From Ophiocordyceps camponoti-saundersi (nom. inval.) (taxonomy: Eukaryota; Ascomycota; Sordariomycetes; Hypocreales; Ophiocordycipitaceae), in contig PDHQ01000278.1 of assembly GCA_003339415.1 (NCBI GenBank), positions 1 to 38,255 on the forward strand: a DNA stretch of 38,255 bases. Direction: 5' to 3'. A program made the position numbers and the translations under genes. Below, piece by piece: positions 21,025-31,468 of the stretch. Positions within the stretch are counted from its first letter, which is position 1; the number at the start of each line of letters is the position of its first letter. Under the pieces are notes generated by a model. The model had not been told where the DNA came from, did no database searches, and saw only the letters and a program-made list of their open reading frames with translations.

Positions 21025-22283
21025 ATGAACTTCACCAGAACCATCGACCGCGCCCGCCAATGGGCTGGCGAGAAGATGGGTGGCGAAGTCACTCGCACAG
21101 CTCAGTCCGACGAGTTCCAGACGCTTCAGGCCGAGATGAACATGCGGCAAGCCGGTAAGATTTTCTTGTCTCGATGAGCGCGTAATTCCTATCTCCCTGG
21201 GTACTGACGACGCCACCTGGGGGGGAAAACCAGGCATGGAGAGTCTTCAAAAATCGGCTGCCGTCTACGTCAAATGGGCTGCTCGTCGCTGTGAATCTTC
21301 AGAGGACAAGACTCGCAGCGCCCCTCTTTCCGCTCTCGGTCGTTCCATGACATCTCATGGCGCTGAGCTGGAGCCCGATTCCGACTGGGCAAACGGCCTT
21401 AATAGCGTCGGTCGTGCCAATGAGCGCATCTCGGATCTGCAAACCAGCTACGCTGAAGATGTCACCACGAATTGGCTTCATCATCTTGAGAGGAGCGTCA
21501 CCATGATGAAGGAATACCAGGTAAGCTATGAAGCCGCCATCACATCATGACCCGGTCTAATCATGCGCCCAGGCTGCTCGCAGAAAGCTAGAGAGCCGCC
21601 GCCTCGCTTACGACGCCAGCGTGGCCAAGTTGCAAAAGAGCAAGCGAGACGACTTCCGCGTCGAGGACGAGATGCGCGTGTGCAAGACCAAGTTTGAAGA
21701 CTCCACCGAGGACGTGCTCCGTCGAATGCAGGATATCAAGGACGCCGAGGTCGACGATGTTGCCGCCCTCACCTCCTTCCTCGATGCCGAGCTCAACTTG
21801 CACGAGCGCGCCGTCGAGGAGCTGCGACGCGCTCGCCACGCCCTGACTAAAGGTGGCGACACGAGGCCGAGCGAAACCGCCATGACCCGCACCCGCTCAC
21901 GTCCGCCCGCCCCCGACCGGCCGATGATTACCAAGCGTCCTTCCTCCTCTCAGGTCTTGCCGACGCCCGTCAAGCAGCCGCAGAGAGCCTCCACCTTTGG
22001 AAGCAACAAAACCACGCCATCGGCGACGAGGGTGCCAGTCCTTCCGAGAAATGCGACCGACGCGACGCATGACAGCGATAACGATTCATCGGGAAGCGAA
22101 GGCGCGAGCCCCAGCTGGGGAAACCGTAGCGCCAGCTCCGAGACGAGTCACGACAGCATCGCCAAGGTCAAGAGCGCACATGGTCTCAAGAAGGCAGGGC
22201 CTCCGCCTCCGCCTCCGGTCAACCGCGCCAAGAAGCCGCCTCCACCGCCGGTGCCGGCCCGCAAAGTCAACCTGCAATGCTGA
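21025..22283 (+). CDS. BAR-domain protein with proline-rich tail, 3 exons
   Basis: Cytosolic membrane-curvature protein of about 375 residues. Exons 21025-21154, 21234-21520 and 21573-22283, with GTAAGA and GTAAGC donors and CTGAC/CTAAT branch sites. The N-terminus (MNFTRTIDRARQWAGEKMG) and the heptad-rich helices through about residue 250 (AARRKLESRRLAYDASVAKL, FEDSTEDVLRRMQDIKDAEV, FLDAELNLHERAVEELRRAR) fit the BAR domain, which forms crescent dimers on endocytic or secretory membranes. The C-terminal 120 residues are low-complexity and Ser/Thr-rich and end in KKAGPPPPPPVNRAKKPPPPP, likely SH3 ligands rather than a fused SH3 domain. Related fungal proteins take part in endocytosis and actin patch function; the exact role here is unknown. 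Confidence 0.88.
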
Positions 22284-23168
22284 AAAGGATAATCGAAAAA
22301 AAGGGAAAAAAAACAGGACATGTGTATTGGTAGTCTTCTTAGAGGGTATGGGTCCACCGACTTGCCGGGTTAATCATTCGCTGGGCGTTGGCGGAGCACG
22401 GGCTTTTTTCTCATTCGTTTGTATGTATGGACGCTGCTGGGCGGATGTCGGCCTCATTTTTTTCTTCACTCTTGATCACAGCCCGGGGGCAATAATGTCA
22501 TTGTCGTGCTTCTGTCACGTTGAGCGTTTTGCAGATGATGATGTTGGTAGTTGCTGGCACGTGCTTGCCGCTGTCGTCATCATGCAGGCTACGTCATGCT
22601 GCATTATCGATGCTATCGGTATCTACCACCTTGATGGTGTCAACACTGCTCCCTCCAACTGGCATCTTTCCGCCTTGTCGCGGGTGCTTTAACGATAGGA
22701 ATTACACCTGAACAGGATTACTCTGGTGGAGATGGCACATAGGAGGAGGAGAGAATATGCCAGGGTTGCTACAGTGTGTGTGCATGTCGTCTCTTACTCG
22801 ATAGTGGCTATGATGAGGCATATTCATAGACAAGAGTATAACGTCGCAGGATTGGATCTTACATACATATGTAGGTATGTATGTATGCACGATCGCAAAC
22901 TGGTGGGCCATAACACTGCCGAAGAAGATCGTAAGGCATTGAAACGCACCCTAGTAATAAGATTGATAAGTAGGTAATATGGTAGATGGGCTAACCCCCA
23001 GCGGTTTGAGAGTAACAGCCATCAATGTAATGAAGTACTTCCACAGCTCACGCCCAAGACCTGTCATGGTTGCTTTGACTCTTCACGAACGAAAGGAAGA
23101 ATAAAAACAAGTCAAGACACACACACAAACAGAATAAAGCAAGCCTTGAACCCCGTCTTTTGTTCAAT
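22284..23168. other. Convergent 3' flanks, no gene seen
   Basis: The region lies between the ends of the BAR gene (+) and the HsbA-like gene (-). It contains a CATA/TATG tract at 22860-22888 and no frame with protein-like composition. Confidence 0.6.
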
Positions 23169-23681
23169 CTAATTGTAGGCATCCTGCGCCGCCTTGATGC
23201 TTTCCTGAATGCTCTCGATGGCCTCGGCGACGCGCTTATTCGTCTCCGGCACCTTGTCCTCCAAAGCGGTGCCGAGGTCCTCCGTCTTCTTGGCGTAGGC
23301 GCCCATGAGGCTGGAGATGAAGGCGTCGGCGAGGGGGATCTGGGCGAACTTGGACTTTGCGGCGACGAGGCTGTCGGAGAGCTGGCGGGCGCTCTCGCCC
23401 GAGTTCTTGGCGAGCTCGGCCAGGTTCTTGCTCTCCTCCTGCGTCAGGGTCCCCGTCGACTTCGTGGCGGCGACGCCGGCGTTTAGGCTGTCCATCAGGG
23501 TCTTGGCCCTCATCAGGACGGTGGGCACGGTCAGGATGCCGCCTGTCCAGCTGCTGAGGCTTTGTTCGGTCGCTAGGAGGTTGTCGTTGATTTGGCTCAT
23601 GCTTGAGTGGGCGGCTGTGCTGGCGGTTGCGGGGGAGGATAGGGCCGCGAGGGCGAGGGCGGTGATGGAGAGGAGTTGCAT
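23169..23681 (-). CDS. HsbA-like secreted surface-binding protein
   Basis: Intronless, 170 residues, on the minus strand. The signal peptide MQLLSITALALAALSSPATAS is clear. The rest is an all-alpha, Ala/Lys/Glu-rich protein (LLATEQSLSSWTGG, LTQEESKNLAELAKNSGESA, YAKKTEDLGTALEDKV) matching the hydrophobic surface binding protein A family (also annotated cell wall galactomannoprotein). In Aspergillus oryzae HsbA adsorbs to hydrophobic surfaces and recruits a cutinase; whether that holds here is unknown. The start is set at 23681, since the signal peptide begins there and an upstream in-frame ATG at 23840 lies beyond the TATA box. It has no cysteines, so it is not a hydrophobin. Confidence 0.9.
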   Translation of the reverse strand: MQLLSITALALAALSSPATASTAAHSSMSQINDNLLATEQSLSSWTGGILTVPTVLMRAKTLMDSLNAGVAATKSTGTLTQEESKNLAELAKNSGESARQLSDSLVAAKSKFAQIPLADAFISSLMGAYAKKTEDLGTALEDKVPETNKRVAEAIESIQESIKAAQDAYN

Positions 23682-23821
23682 TTTGGGGGGTTTAGAGGGG
23701 AGGGGGAGGGATTGGTTGTGAAGGTGTGTTGGAGGTTTGGAGATGTTGAGTCGGGGTGGGAATCGGGTGCTTGATGTTGCTGCTGGTTTGAGTCGAGACG
23801 AAGGGGATGGATGGATGGTGC

Positions 23822-23829
23822 GTATATAT
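23822..23829 (-). promoter_or_regulatory. TATA box of HsbA-like gene
   Basis: TATATATA on the minus strand lies about 145 bp upstream of the chosen start codon, which fits a core promoter for a strongly expressed secreted protein with a leader of roughly 100 nt. Confidence 0.6.
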
Positions 23830-23840
23830 AGCGTTGCCAT

Positions 23841-26278
23841 GTCTTTTTATGCCCCTACTGATTCTGGGGTCCGGGCGTGATGATGGCTCGCTCGTTTGCC
23901 TGGTGGAATTCGGTAGCTGTAGCACATACCGAGAATGGGGAGCTGAAAGGGTCGCGATTCCGCACTGACACGCGCAACTCGAGTACAACACACGGAACAC
24001 TCACGGTCTTGGTCTTGGAGAAGGCGTGTTTTTTTTTTCTAATTTCGATTGTAATCACCATACCCCAGCATGTCTGATATATCTCGTTCGTGACAATTTT
24101 CAGCCACCATATTGGCCATCTACTTGGGTCTCCCTTTTGGACGAACGAGGGCCGGTCAATTAGATATGCTGACTACGATGTTGGATTCGAGGTGTCTGCT
24201 TCCGCGCTGTTCCTAGACTTTGTCGTGGGTTGGCGATGACGAAGTGATTGGGCTCGAATCTTTGTGTTGATGCCTTTATCTTGTTAAACGGTTGGATGGA
24301 GGGTTGGCTGGACTCGGCTGTGTGAGAGTTGGCTTTCGTTGTTCTCGACAGTTGAGCTTCATGTTATTGAGGCTTAGATGATAAACACGGAGTATGGAAG
24401 GTGGGATCGTTCTGTTGCCTCTGGGTGTCGAGGACGTGGTATGTGATGCTCAACTGGGAGTTGGCTCTCTCTATATATATCAACTGTTGGAGACCAGCGA
24501 CATATGTACGCACGTGGAAAGAATTCAAGCTCTTTTATTACAATCTTCATAACAACGCTTCAGCCGAGCCCTGTCCGAAAAAAACCGAGGGGGTAAAAGG
24601 AAGTATGTATGTGCGGATAACGCGATTGATTCAGCGCCCATCTTCTAATCACCTGGCATACACACAGTCCCCCAACACCATGATCTCGATCAAAGAGACG
24701 AGATAAGTAGGGGTTTCCATACATATGCAGGCGCTCAAGCCATTCAGCCTCGATTCATGTTTTTCTTTTCTTTCTTTCTTTCTTCTTCTCTCGAAGCAAG
24801 CAAGATCTGGGTGTCAGCACAACGCGGTAGACGAAAAGAAGCACACGGATTAGAGAGACCAAAATAAGAAAAAGAGATGTCATTCATGTCTTGGGAGAAG
24901 AGACAGGCTTTGCAATTTTTTTTCATCCACAACACCCATACGAAGTCTTGAAGAAGGGGAAGAAATCCAACGGAAGAAGAAACGACTTTTTGGCTCCCCC
25001 CCCCTTTTTTCACCCCGGCACAGCTGGCTTTTGCTTTTCCTTCACCTCTTTCTTCTTCATCCTCTCTATCACGCGAGGCAGACTGAAGTGGAGGGACGGC
25101 TGAAACCTGACAGGCTCATAGAGTCATATCAACACAAGCATGTACATACATATATACATGAGTATCGATCAAAGCATGATCTTGAACCTTTTTTTTTTCC
25201 TCTTCGACGAGGGGATCTTGAAATACATACGAGCTTCGGAAAGAAAGAAGACGGTATGAGAAGAGGTTAGGCTGGCCTGCACGTGAGAAACACCCCTGGC
25301 CCTGGCTCCCTCTCAACAAAAACAGGCTCAACGAATGGGCCGCCTCCCTCTCAACAAGGGGCCCTTTCTTGAGAGAGGTGTAGAATTAAGCGGTGAGATG
25401 ATGACTTTTTTTTTTCTTCTTACTTTTCTTTTGCTTGTCTTTGACGACTTGGTTTTTCATCAAAGACATGTTGACGCCCCTTCTCTCTCTCTCTCTCTCA
25501 CCTTTCTTCTTTCATATTCACATAATTGGCTTTCTTTCCTTTTCCCTGCCGGGCCGGAGTACATACATACATTATTATATACCATCGGTATGTCAGCCGC
25601 AGTGTGGCTTCATGTGTTGTTGGAAACCAGGTTCTTTGATGTCTGTAGGGATACGGATACTTTGATAGAACAAGAGCGTCTGATCCTGTTAAAGTATACC
25701 TACGTAGAAGCGTGTGTACGAGTAGGATGAATCGTCATCTCATATGTAGGATTGTATGTATCACCCCTTGCCTCTCTTCCCCCCCTCCTCTTCCAAACCA
25801 TGACGTCTGTTGGAGGATGGATTGACCGCTGGTAGAAGAAGCCTACATACATACATACACACTTCATCTGCCCCCAATAGTTCCGCACTTCGAAGCTTTT
25901 GATGGCGCTTATGTCGAATCCCTAGTCACGGGCCTACTGTGTCTGCGGGCCGTTCCGCGCTAAAGCACGCCCTCTCGTCGTCGCCTGCCTGGGGTGGCGA
26001 AGCCAAGTCACATACATACATACATACATACATAGGTGAGTGCGTATGGATGTGTCTGTGTGAGTGTGTGAGTCTGTGTAGGTAGGGGATGACAGAGAGA
26101 GCCGATGAGAGGATTCTTTATATTGACTGCTGCTTTTTTTGTGCGCAAGGTTATTGCCCTTGGTGTTTCCCACACTCTCTTAAGTTGGACTACGTCCGCG
26201 GTCTCGTCCAACGACCGACTCTATTCCTCCTTGCTTTCATATACATACATACATACATACGACAACATACATATCACC
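23841..26278. other. Intergenic region with microsatellites, no gene
   Basis: No gene is supported over 2.4 kb between the HsbA-like gene (-) and the hydroxylase gene (+). Several CATA/TATG tracts occur (25140-25157, 25558-25570, 25841-25858, 26011-26034, 26240-26262), the last inside the presumed leader of the hydroxylase. CT-rich tracts lie at 24763-24792 and 25484-25500. Open frames at 24401-24706 and 25335-25730 show no family features. Confidence 0.55.
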
Positions 26279-27052
26279 ATGGGTACGATGCAGTTGTCGC
26301 CATCGAGCCTTTGGCAACACGCCGTGGCCAACTACGATCCCTATACAATCAAGTTTACCGGCGTCGCGGTCGTGAACCTCCTTTCTTGGTGGATTCCATG
26401 CCTCGCGTTTGTGTCCCTCGAATACATTGCGCCGTCCTTTGCCAGGAGACACAAGATGCAACCTGAAGCCAAGAGCCCAACAGGGAGCCAATTGCGCCGT
26501 TGCATCCTCGTTGCATTCGGTAACCACCTACTCGGCTTGGTTGAGTTCATCGCTCTCAGTCACCTCTTCGCCACGAGGGCTTATCCTGCCGGTAACCGGT
26601 TCGACGCGAGGCTGCCGTCGATGAGCCGTTTCCTGGGAGAGTTCCTTCTAAGCTTCATGCTGCGCGAGATCATGTTCTACTATACGCATAGGGCGTTTCA
26701 TTGGCGGCCGCTTTACAGAAAGTACCACAAGGTTCATCACAAGTTTTCCGCGCCGGTGGCCTTTGCGTCGCAGTATGCTCATCCGATAGAGTATCTGACG
26801 TCGGATACGCTTCCTATCCTGCTACCCCCGATGATGCTGCGGACACACATCGTTTCCATGTGGGCTTTTACGGCCGGTTGCCTCTTCACGTCGACTGTTA
26901 TTCACAGCGGCTACGATTTCTTCTATCAGGCTGCTCGGATGCATGACCGTCATCATGAAGGTGCCAATGCCTACTTCGGGGCCTTTGGTGCTTTGGGTTT
27001 GCTTGATTGGGCGCATGGCACTGTCGAGAAGGACCGCAAGGTTAAGAGTTGA
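26279..27052 (+). CDS. Fatty acid hydroxylase/sterol desaturase family enzyme
   Basis: Integral membrane non-haem di-iron enzyme of 257 residues, single exon. Three histidine boxes are complete: H137RAFH141, H150KVHH154 and H222DRHH226, with further conserved H168 and H209. Hydrophobic segments at about 28-48, 76-98 and 180-205 suggest an ER membrane location. The family covers C-4 and C-5 sterol oxidases and lipid hydroxylases; this one is shorter than typical Erg25 or Erg3, and I cannot choose a substrate. The start ACCATGG at 26279 has a good Kozak context. An in-frame ATG at 26105 would translate the CATA microsatellite and is rejected. The last codons are followed by a short ATG/GAT repeat. 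Confidence 0.88.
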   Translation: MGTMQLSPSSLWQHAVANYDPYTIKFTGVAVVNLLSWWIPCLAFVSLEYIAPSFARRHKMQPEAKSPTGSQLRRCILVAFGNHLLGLVEFIALSHLFATRAYPAGNRFDARLPSMSRFLGEFLLSFMLREIMFYYTHRAFHWRPLYRKYHKVHHKFSAPVAFASQYAHPIEYLTSDTLPILLPPMMLRTHIVSMWAFTAGCLFTSTVIHSGYDFFYQAARMHDRHHEGANAYFGAFGALGLLDWAHGTVEKDRKVKS

Positions 27053-27583
27053 TGATGATGATGATGATGTTACAGAGAGACATGGGCATGAAAGTTTTTG
27101 TCATGACACTGAACTGGACTGGAGAGACTGGATATGGAAAAACCTTGTATGGTCCGTACATACAAGCATCAGCTGATAGCACTGGAAGAAATTGATGCCC
27201 CCTGACGAGAAATGATTCTATGTATGTATGTAGAAGGGGTTTTGCTTTGAGGGACATACAGGAGGTAGGGTTAGGTCTTTCGCTAGAAAATTAGTTTGTT
27301 GAGAGATGCTCGCAACAGCAAAATTCACAGCTTCAATCTCATCGTGTTTCATGCCGAGTCTTTGATGGCATCAGGCCGATTTATACAAGAATACGTGTTC
27401 ATGCATGGAGTTGTGAACATTGCGTCGGGTCTGACCTAGGGTAGGTAGGTAAGCTGGGTAAGCACGTGATACGCCGTCTTCTCTTTTTCTCACGTGCAGC
27501 TCTTCTTCTACCCCTTTGCCCAACATGTGCACTCTTTGCGCGGACCTCTCTCTACAGCTTCCTTTCCACCGACCAGCGTCAAG
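27053..27583. other. Intergenic region, no gene seen
   Basis: This stretch carries (GAT)n after the hydroxylase stop, a TATG tract at 27219-27232 and a TAGG repeat at about 27440. The cyclin H promoter should lie in the right half; no clear TATA box is seen. Confidence 0.5.
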
Positions 27584-28704
27584 ATGGCCACGGAAGACGA
27601 GCGCTACCGCCAATCGAGCCAGTTTCGTCTCTGGTCCTTCTCACCAGCCAGATTACGAGAGCTTAGGGCCAAGACAAACTCTCTGGCGAAGCAGCAAGTC
27701 GCCGCTCGCACCGAGGCGACGCTCGACTTCTTGACTCCAGACGAAGAGACGCGCCTGGTAAAATTCTTCACCGTCGAGCTCATCCGCGCCGCCCAGTTCT
27801 GCGAGCTGCCCACAGAGATACGCTCGACGGCGGCCATGTTCTTGCGGCGCTTCTACATTACCAACTCTGTCATGACCTATCCGCCCACCGAGCTGCTCAA
27901 GACATGCTTGTTTTTCGGCTGCAAGGCCGAAGGCTTCTACATGCGTCTCGCCAAGTTGGCGGAAAAGTTTCCGAATACCACGAGCGAGCAGATCTTGGCT
28001 GGCGAGTTCCTGCTGTGTCAGGGCATCCGCTTTGCCTTTGATGTGCGCCACCCGTTTCGTGCCCTCGAGGGAGCCATTCTGGAGCTTCGCCGCCTTCATC
28101 CGGATGAGGAGGCTCGAATCGTCAGAGCTCATGCTCGCGCCAGGGAGTTTCTCAAGTTTAGCGCCCTGGTGACGGATGCTTATTTTCATTTTACGCCCAG
28201 CCAAATCATGATGGCTGCTTTGCTAATCGTCGATTCTGGCTTGGTCGACGACTTGATACCCAAGCCGAAAGCCAATGGGGACGCCGGGTCGGCTGAAGCG
28301 TCGCGAGCATCGGACGCCGACGTATACCAGAAAATAATGGCCACCATCGAAAGCTGCCGCGCCATGTTGGAAGAGGAGCCTCCTGAGAGGATGTCGGATT
28401 ATTGGAGCTCGGTACCGTCCCATGTCTACATCTCCGGTGTTCTCTTGACTGACTTGGACAGGCGGAGACTTTGAAATCCGTGAAACAGCTTCGCAAAAAG
28501 CTGCAAAAGTGTCGAGATCCGGACCGGGCCGACCTCGTGGCTTTGCAGCGAGCTAGACGCGAACAGGCTGCGGTCAAACCTGTGAAGGCGCCTGCGACGG
28601 CCGCGGCAAGTGACGGTTCGGTATTTGGCGCTGCCGACAGAGACGCAAAGCGAAGAAAAGTGGGATCAGGCGAAGATCCGTTTGGCCCTTCGCTGGTTGG
28701 ATGA
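27584..28704 (+). CDS. Cyclin H, TFIIH/CAK subunit (Ccl1-like)
   Basis: Regulatory cyclin of the CDK-activating kinase within TFIIH, which phosphorylates RNA polymerase II; nuclear. About 356 residues in two exons, 27584-28411 and 28462-28704, with a 50-nt intron whose TGACTGAC branch site is close to the acceptor. The N-terminus YRQSSQFRLWSFSPARLRELR is highly characteristic of cyclin H. The cyclin box spans about 50-150 with MFLRRFYITNSVMTYPPTEL as its hallmark, and a second repeat follows to about 240. The C-terminal exon is charged (KQLRKKLQKCRDPDRADL) and carries a basic KRRK patch. ATG 27584 is chosen because the homology begins there; the longer in-frame start at 27494 adds unrelated residues. 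Confidence 0.92.
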
Positions 28705-29489
28705 CGGGCTCATCTTGAGCCTCAGACGTCCATGTCGGCATCGCTCAGCCGACGGACATGAAAACGCCTGAAAAGAGATTGAAGTAGTTGATCTCCTGCG
28801 TTTGATCGACTCCTTCACGACTTATTGTTGGGCGCAGAGTAAGTGGCGTCGCCATTCGTCTCTCTCTCTCTCCGCGTCTGACAATGCTCTTAAGTGACTA
28901 TCGCGCCTCGTCCGTAGGTCTTGGTTCATTCTGGTTTGACAAGGCTATGCGTATAGAGAAGCCGGGGCTTTGCACTCGTCTCTAATGATGTTTGATGACC
29001 ATCTTTCAAGGGCTTGCATGTCAAATGGGCATTTCAACTGCATGATAACAAACATCTGTCTTCCATGAAATAGTCGTGGAATCAAGCATGCCGACCTCCC
29101 TGTGTGTGACCAATTCTTGTACCATCTATCCTATCCTGGCTGATGCTTCTGGAACTTGGCTGCTTCTGGGCTTCTATGTCGAGACGTGCTGTGGAATGGG
29201 TGATGCTTGTCGACTTGACTGCGGCTGAGCCGAGCCGAGCCCGCCATGGCCAACAGACACTTCGAATGCTGACCAAGAAAGCAAGTAGAATAACCGACCT
29301 GCGGCTTTTTCAATCTATAAAGTCCGTTGCTTATTATGGCTTGGTTTAAGTCCGGCACCGGCTGCAAGGAGACGTCATCGCTTCAGCCAACCGTCCCTTG
29401 ACTTTGTACAAAACCAAGCTCTCCGACGTTTGCTCTCCCTCACCTTTGGAGAAGACGGGACAAGCCTTTTTTTGCTGCAATTCATCGCA
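28705..29489. other. Intergenic region, no gene seen
   Basis: Ordinary non-coding sequence between cyclin H and the short-chain dehydrogenase. A TATAAAG box at about 29316-29322 lies 170 bp upstream of the dehydrogenase start. Confidence 0.5.
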
Positions 29490-30441
29490 ATGACGGATAG
29501 GAAAATCGTGCTGATCACGGGGGCCAACACCGGGTTGGGCTTCGAGATGGTGAGGGCGCTCTGCGGTTCCGACAAGGCTTACGATATCCTGGTCGGCGGT
29601 CGATCGATGGAAAAGGCCAAGAAGGCGGTTGAAGATGCCGTTGCCGAGTTTCCTTCGAGCAAGAGTCGCGTGTCGGCTATTCAGGTTGATGTCGAAGACG
29701 ATGATTCCATACAGGCGGCTTTTGACAAGGTGAAGAGCGACCATGGTCGTCTCGATGCTCTCGTCAACAACGCAGGTTTGTTGTTTCTCTCTATTTTCCC
29801 TTTCGAAGCAGTTTCAAGGGAGGGGTGCAGAGTGATTCCTGGCTTACTCGCTTCGTAGGCGCTACCTTTGATCAGCATATTCGAAGCGACGACATGACGA
29901 TGCGTCAGGCCTGGAACCAATCGTGGAACGTCAACACGACCGGGTCGCAGGTTATGACGCACGTGTTCGTGCCGCTTCTGCTTCAGTCTACCGATCCGCG
30001 GTTGCTCTTCGTCACGAGCGGGACTTCGACGCTTACGGGGTCGGAGAATCGAGAGCTTTTGATGAACAAGCTTTCTCCCAAGGGGTGGCCTAAGACGGGC
30101 CTTGCGCCGAACCAGATGATATCATCGTATCGTAGTGCGAAGGCGGGTTTGAACATGATGATGAGGTGAGATTACTGCAATCGAAGGAATCGAAGATTGG
30201 TACTGACGTTTGGATACCTAGAGAATGGCATCGACATCTCAGTGAAGATGGCGTCAAGGTCTGGGCCATCTCGCCTGGGTATCTGGCTACCGGGCTTGGG
30301 GGAAGCGTGGAGCGGAATAAGAAGCAGGGTGCGGGGGATCCTGTCGTTGGGGGGGAGTTTGTTAGGGATGTGCTTGAGGGGCGGAGGGATGGGGATGTGG
30401 GCTTGGCGGTTGCGAGGGATGATCGGGTGCAGGCTTGGTGA
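29490..30441 (+). CDS. Short-chain dehydrogenase/reductase, 3 exons
   Basis: NAD(P)-dependent oxidoreductase of about 270 residues, probably cytosolic. Exons 29490-29775, 29859-30165 and 30222-30441. Introns begin GTTTGT and GTGAGA and rejoin VNNAG-ATFDQHI and MMMR-EWHRHL. Classical SDR motifs are present: cofactor loop TGANTGLG (10-17), VDVEDDDS, LVNNAG (about 91-96), the catalytic Ser in VTSGTST and Y186-x3-K190 (SYRSAK), then SPGYLAT. An arginine after the second strand (GGRSMEKA) favours NADPH. The substrate cannot be told from sequence. A GAT microsatellite follows the stop codon in the 3' flank. Confidence 0.92.
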
Positions 30442-30492
30442 GAGAGAGGTTAGTAAAGGAGATGTTGTATGTTGTATGTAGGTGTGAAAATA

Positions 30493-30516
30493 CATGATGA
30501 TGATGATGACGATGAC

Positions 30517-30560
<44 letters not shown>
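30493..30560 (+). repeat. (GAT)n microsatellite
   Basis: About 22 GAT/GAC triplets lie some 50 bp beyond the dehydrogenase stop codon. Frames through it give poly-His, poly-Met/Asp or poly-Ser and are not genes. The tract is probably within the 3' untranslated region. Confidence 0.9.
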
Positions 30561-30561
<1 letters not shown>

Positions 30562-30733
30562 TAGAGGGCATGTGAAAATAGGTACGCGGTAGAGCTCATA
30601 GTCGAATGGTGGTGTCTATCTCTTATTCGTCCAGTAGAGAGTCGTTGGCGGAGAGTCGTAATACAGCAGTGTATCACTCACTCTTTAGCTCCCCCCCTCC
30701 CCCTTCCAGACCTGCCCATCTCCTTAGTTAGCT

Positions 30734-30756
30734 GGGGGGGGGGGGGGGGGGGGGGG
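30734..30756 (+). repeat. Poly-G tract of 23
   Basis: An uninterrupted run of 23 G lies about 100 bp upstream of the FMN reductase start codon, and so in its promoter or leader. Confidence 0.85.
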
Positions 30757-30859
30757 AAGCCGAACCTCCGATCCTGTCATACGAACCCGCCATCTCTCTC
30801 TCTATTCCTCCAACCCCCCCCAAAGAGACTATTAAAACCTCCTTGCCTTCATATCCGTC

Positions 30860-31468
30860 ATGACGACGATCAAGAGGCTCGCCCTCGTCACCTGCAGCAC
30901 CCGCAGCCGTCGTCTGAACCCGTACATGACAAGCTACGTCAAGGAGACAATGACGCAGCACAGCGTAGGCATCGTCCTAGAAATCATCGACCTAGCATTC
31001 CAAGACCTGCCCATCTTCGACGAGACCGTCACGCCGGCCCAGTTGCCAGAGGAGGATCCGACGCCGGGCTACAGCAGGGAACACAGCCGGGCGTGGTCCG
31101 CCCTGGTCCGGCAATTCGACGCCTTCGTCTTCGTCACGCCGCAGTATAACTGGAGCGTGCCGGCCAGTCTGAAGAACGCGCTTGATTATCTCTACCATGA
31201 GTGGAAGGCTAAGCCGGCTGCCATCGTCTCCTACGGCGGTAGGGGCGGAGGTAAGGCCGCCGCTCACTTGAGAGATATCCTCACCGGCTTGCGCATGAGG
31301 ACTTTGCCTACCGCTCCGGGGCTCACCACTGCTAGTACGATGATGGCTTCTTGTGAGAGGGTTGGGTTCGTTGATGAGGCTGACAGGGCGCGGTGGAGGG
31401 AGGAGGGCGTCGAGGAGAAGATTGGGCTCATGACGCGGGAGTTGATGGAGGCGCTGGCTGGTAGCTGA
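30860..31468 (+). CDS. NADPH-dependent FMN reductase-like flavoprotein
   Basis: Flavodoxin-fold oxidoreductase of 202 residues, single exon. The phosphate-binding loop is CSTRSRRLN (about 12-20). The flavin-contact segment FVTPQYNWSVPASLKNALDY (about 91-110) and the SYGGRGGGKAA loop (about 124-134) are the standard marks of the FMN_red family. Such enzymes reduce quinones, azo dyes, chromate or free flavin with NADPH, usually as dimers with bound FMN. It follows the short-chain dehydrogenase on the same strand after 418 bp; a shared function is possible but not shown. ATG 30860 is the only sensible start and immediately precedes the first beta strand. Confidence 0.92.
   Translation: MTTIKRLALVTCSTRSRRLNPYMTSYVKETMTQHSVGIVLEIIDLAFQDLPIFDETVTPAQLPEEDPTPGYSREHSRAWSALVRQFDAFVFVTPQYNWSVPASLKNALDYLYHEWKAKPAAIVSYGGRGGGKAAAHLRDILTGLRMRTLPTAPGLTTASTMMASCERVGFVDEADRARWREEGVEEKIGLMTRELMEALAGS

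Noticed and set aside
20695..21158. Pro/Ser/Phe-rich frames before the BAR gene
   Set aside because: They arise from the pyrimidine-rich leader and overlap the real first exon in other frames.
23682..23840. Longer N-terminus for the HsbA-like protein
   Set aside because: A TATA box lies downstream of that ATG, and the signal peptide begins at 23681.
26105..26278. Upstream in-frame start for the hydroxylase
   Set aside because: It would translate a CATA repeat; ACCATGG at 26279 begins where family-like sequence starts.
30362..30677. Poly-His and poly-Ser open frames on the minus strand
   Set aside because: They are readings of the GAT microsatellite in the 3' flank of the dehydrogenase gene.
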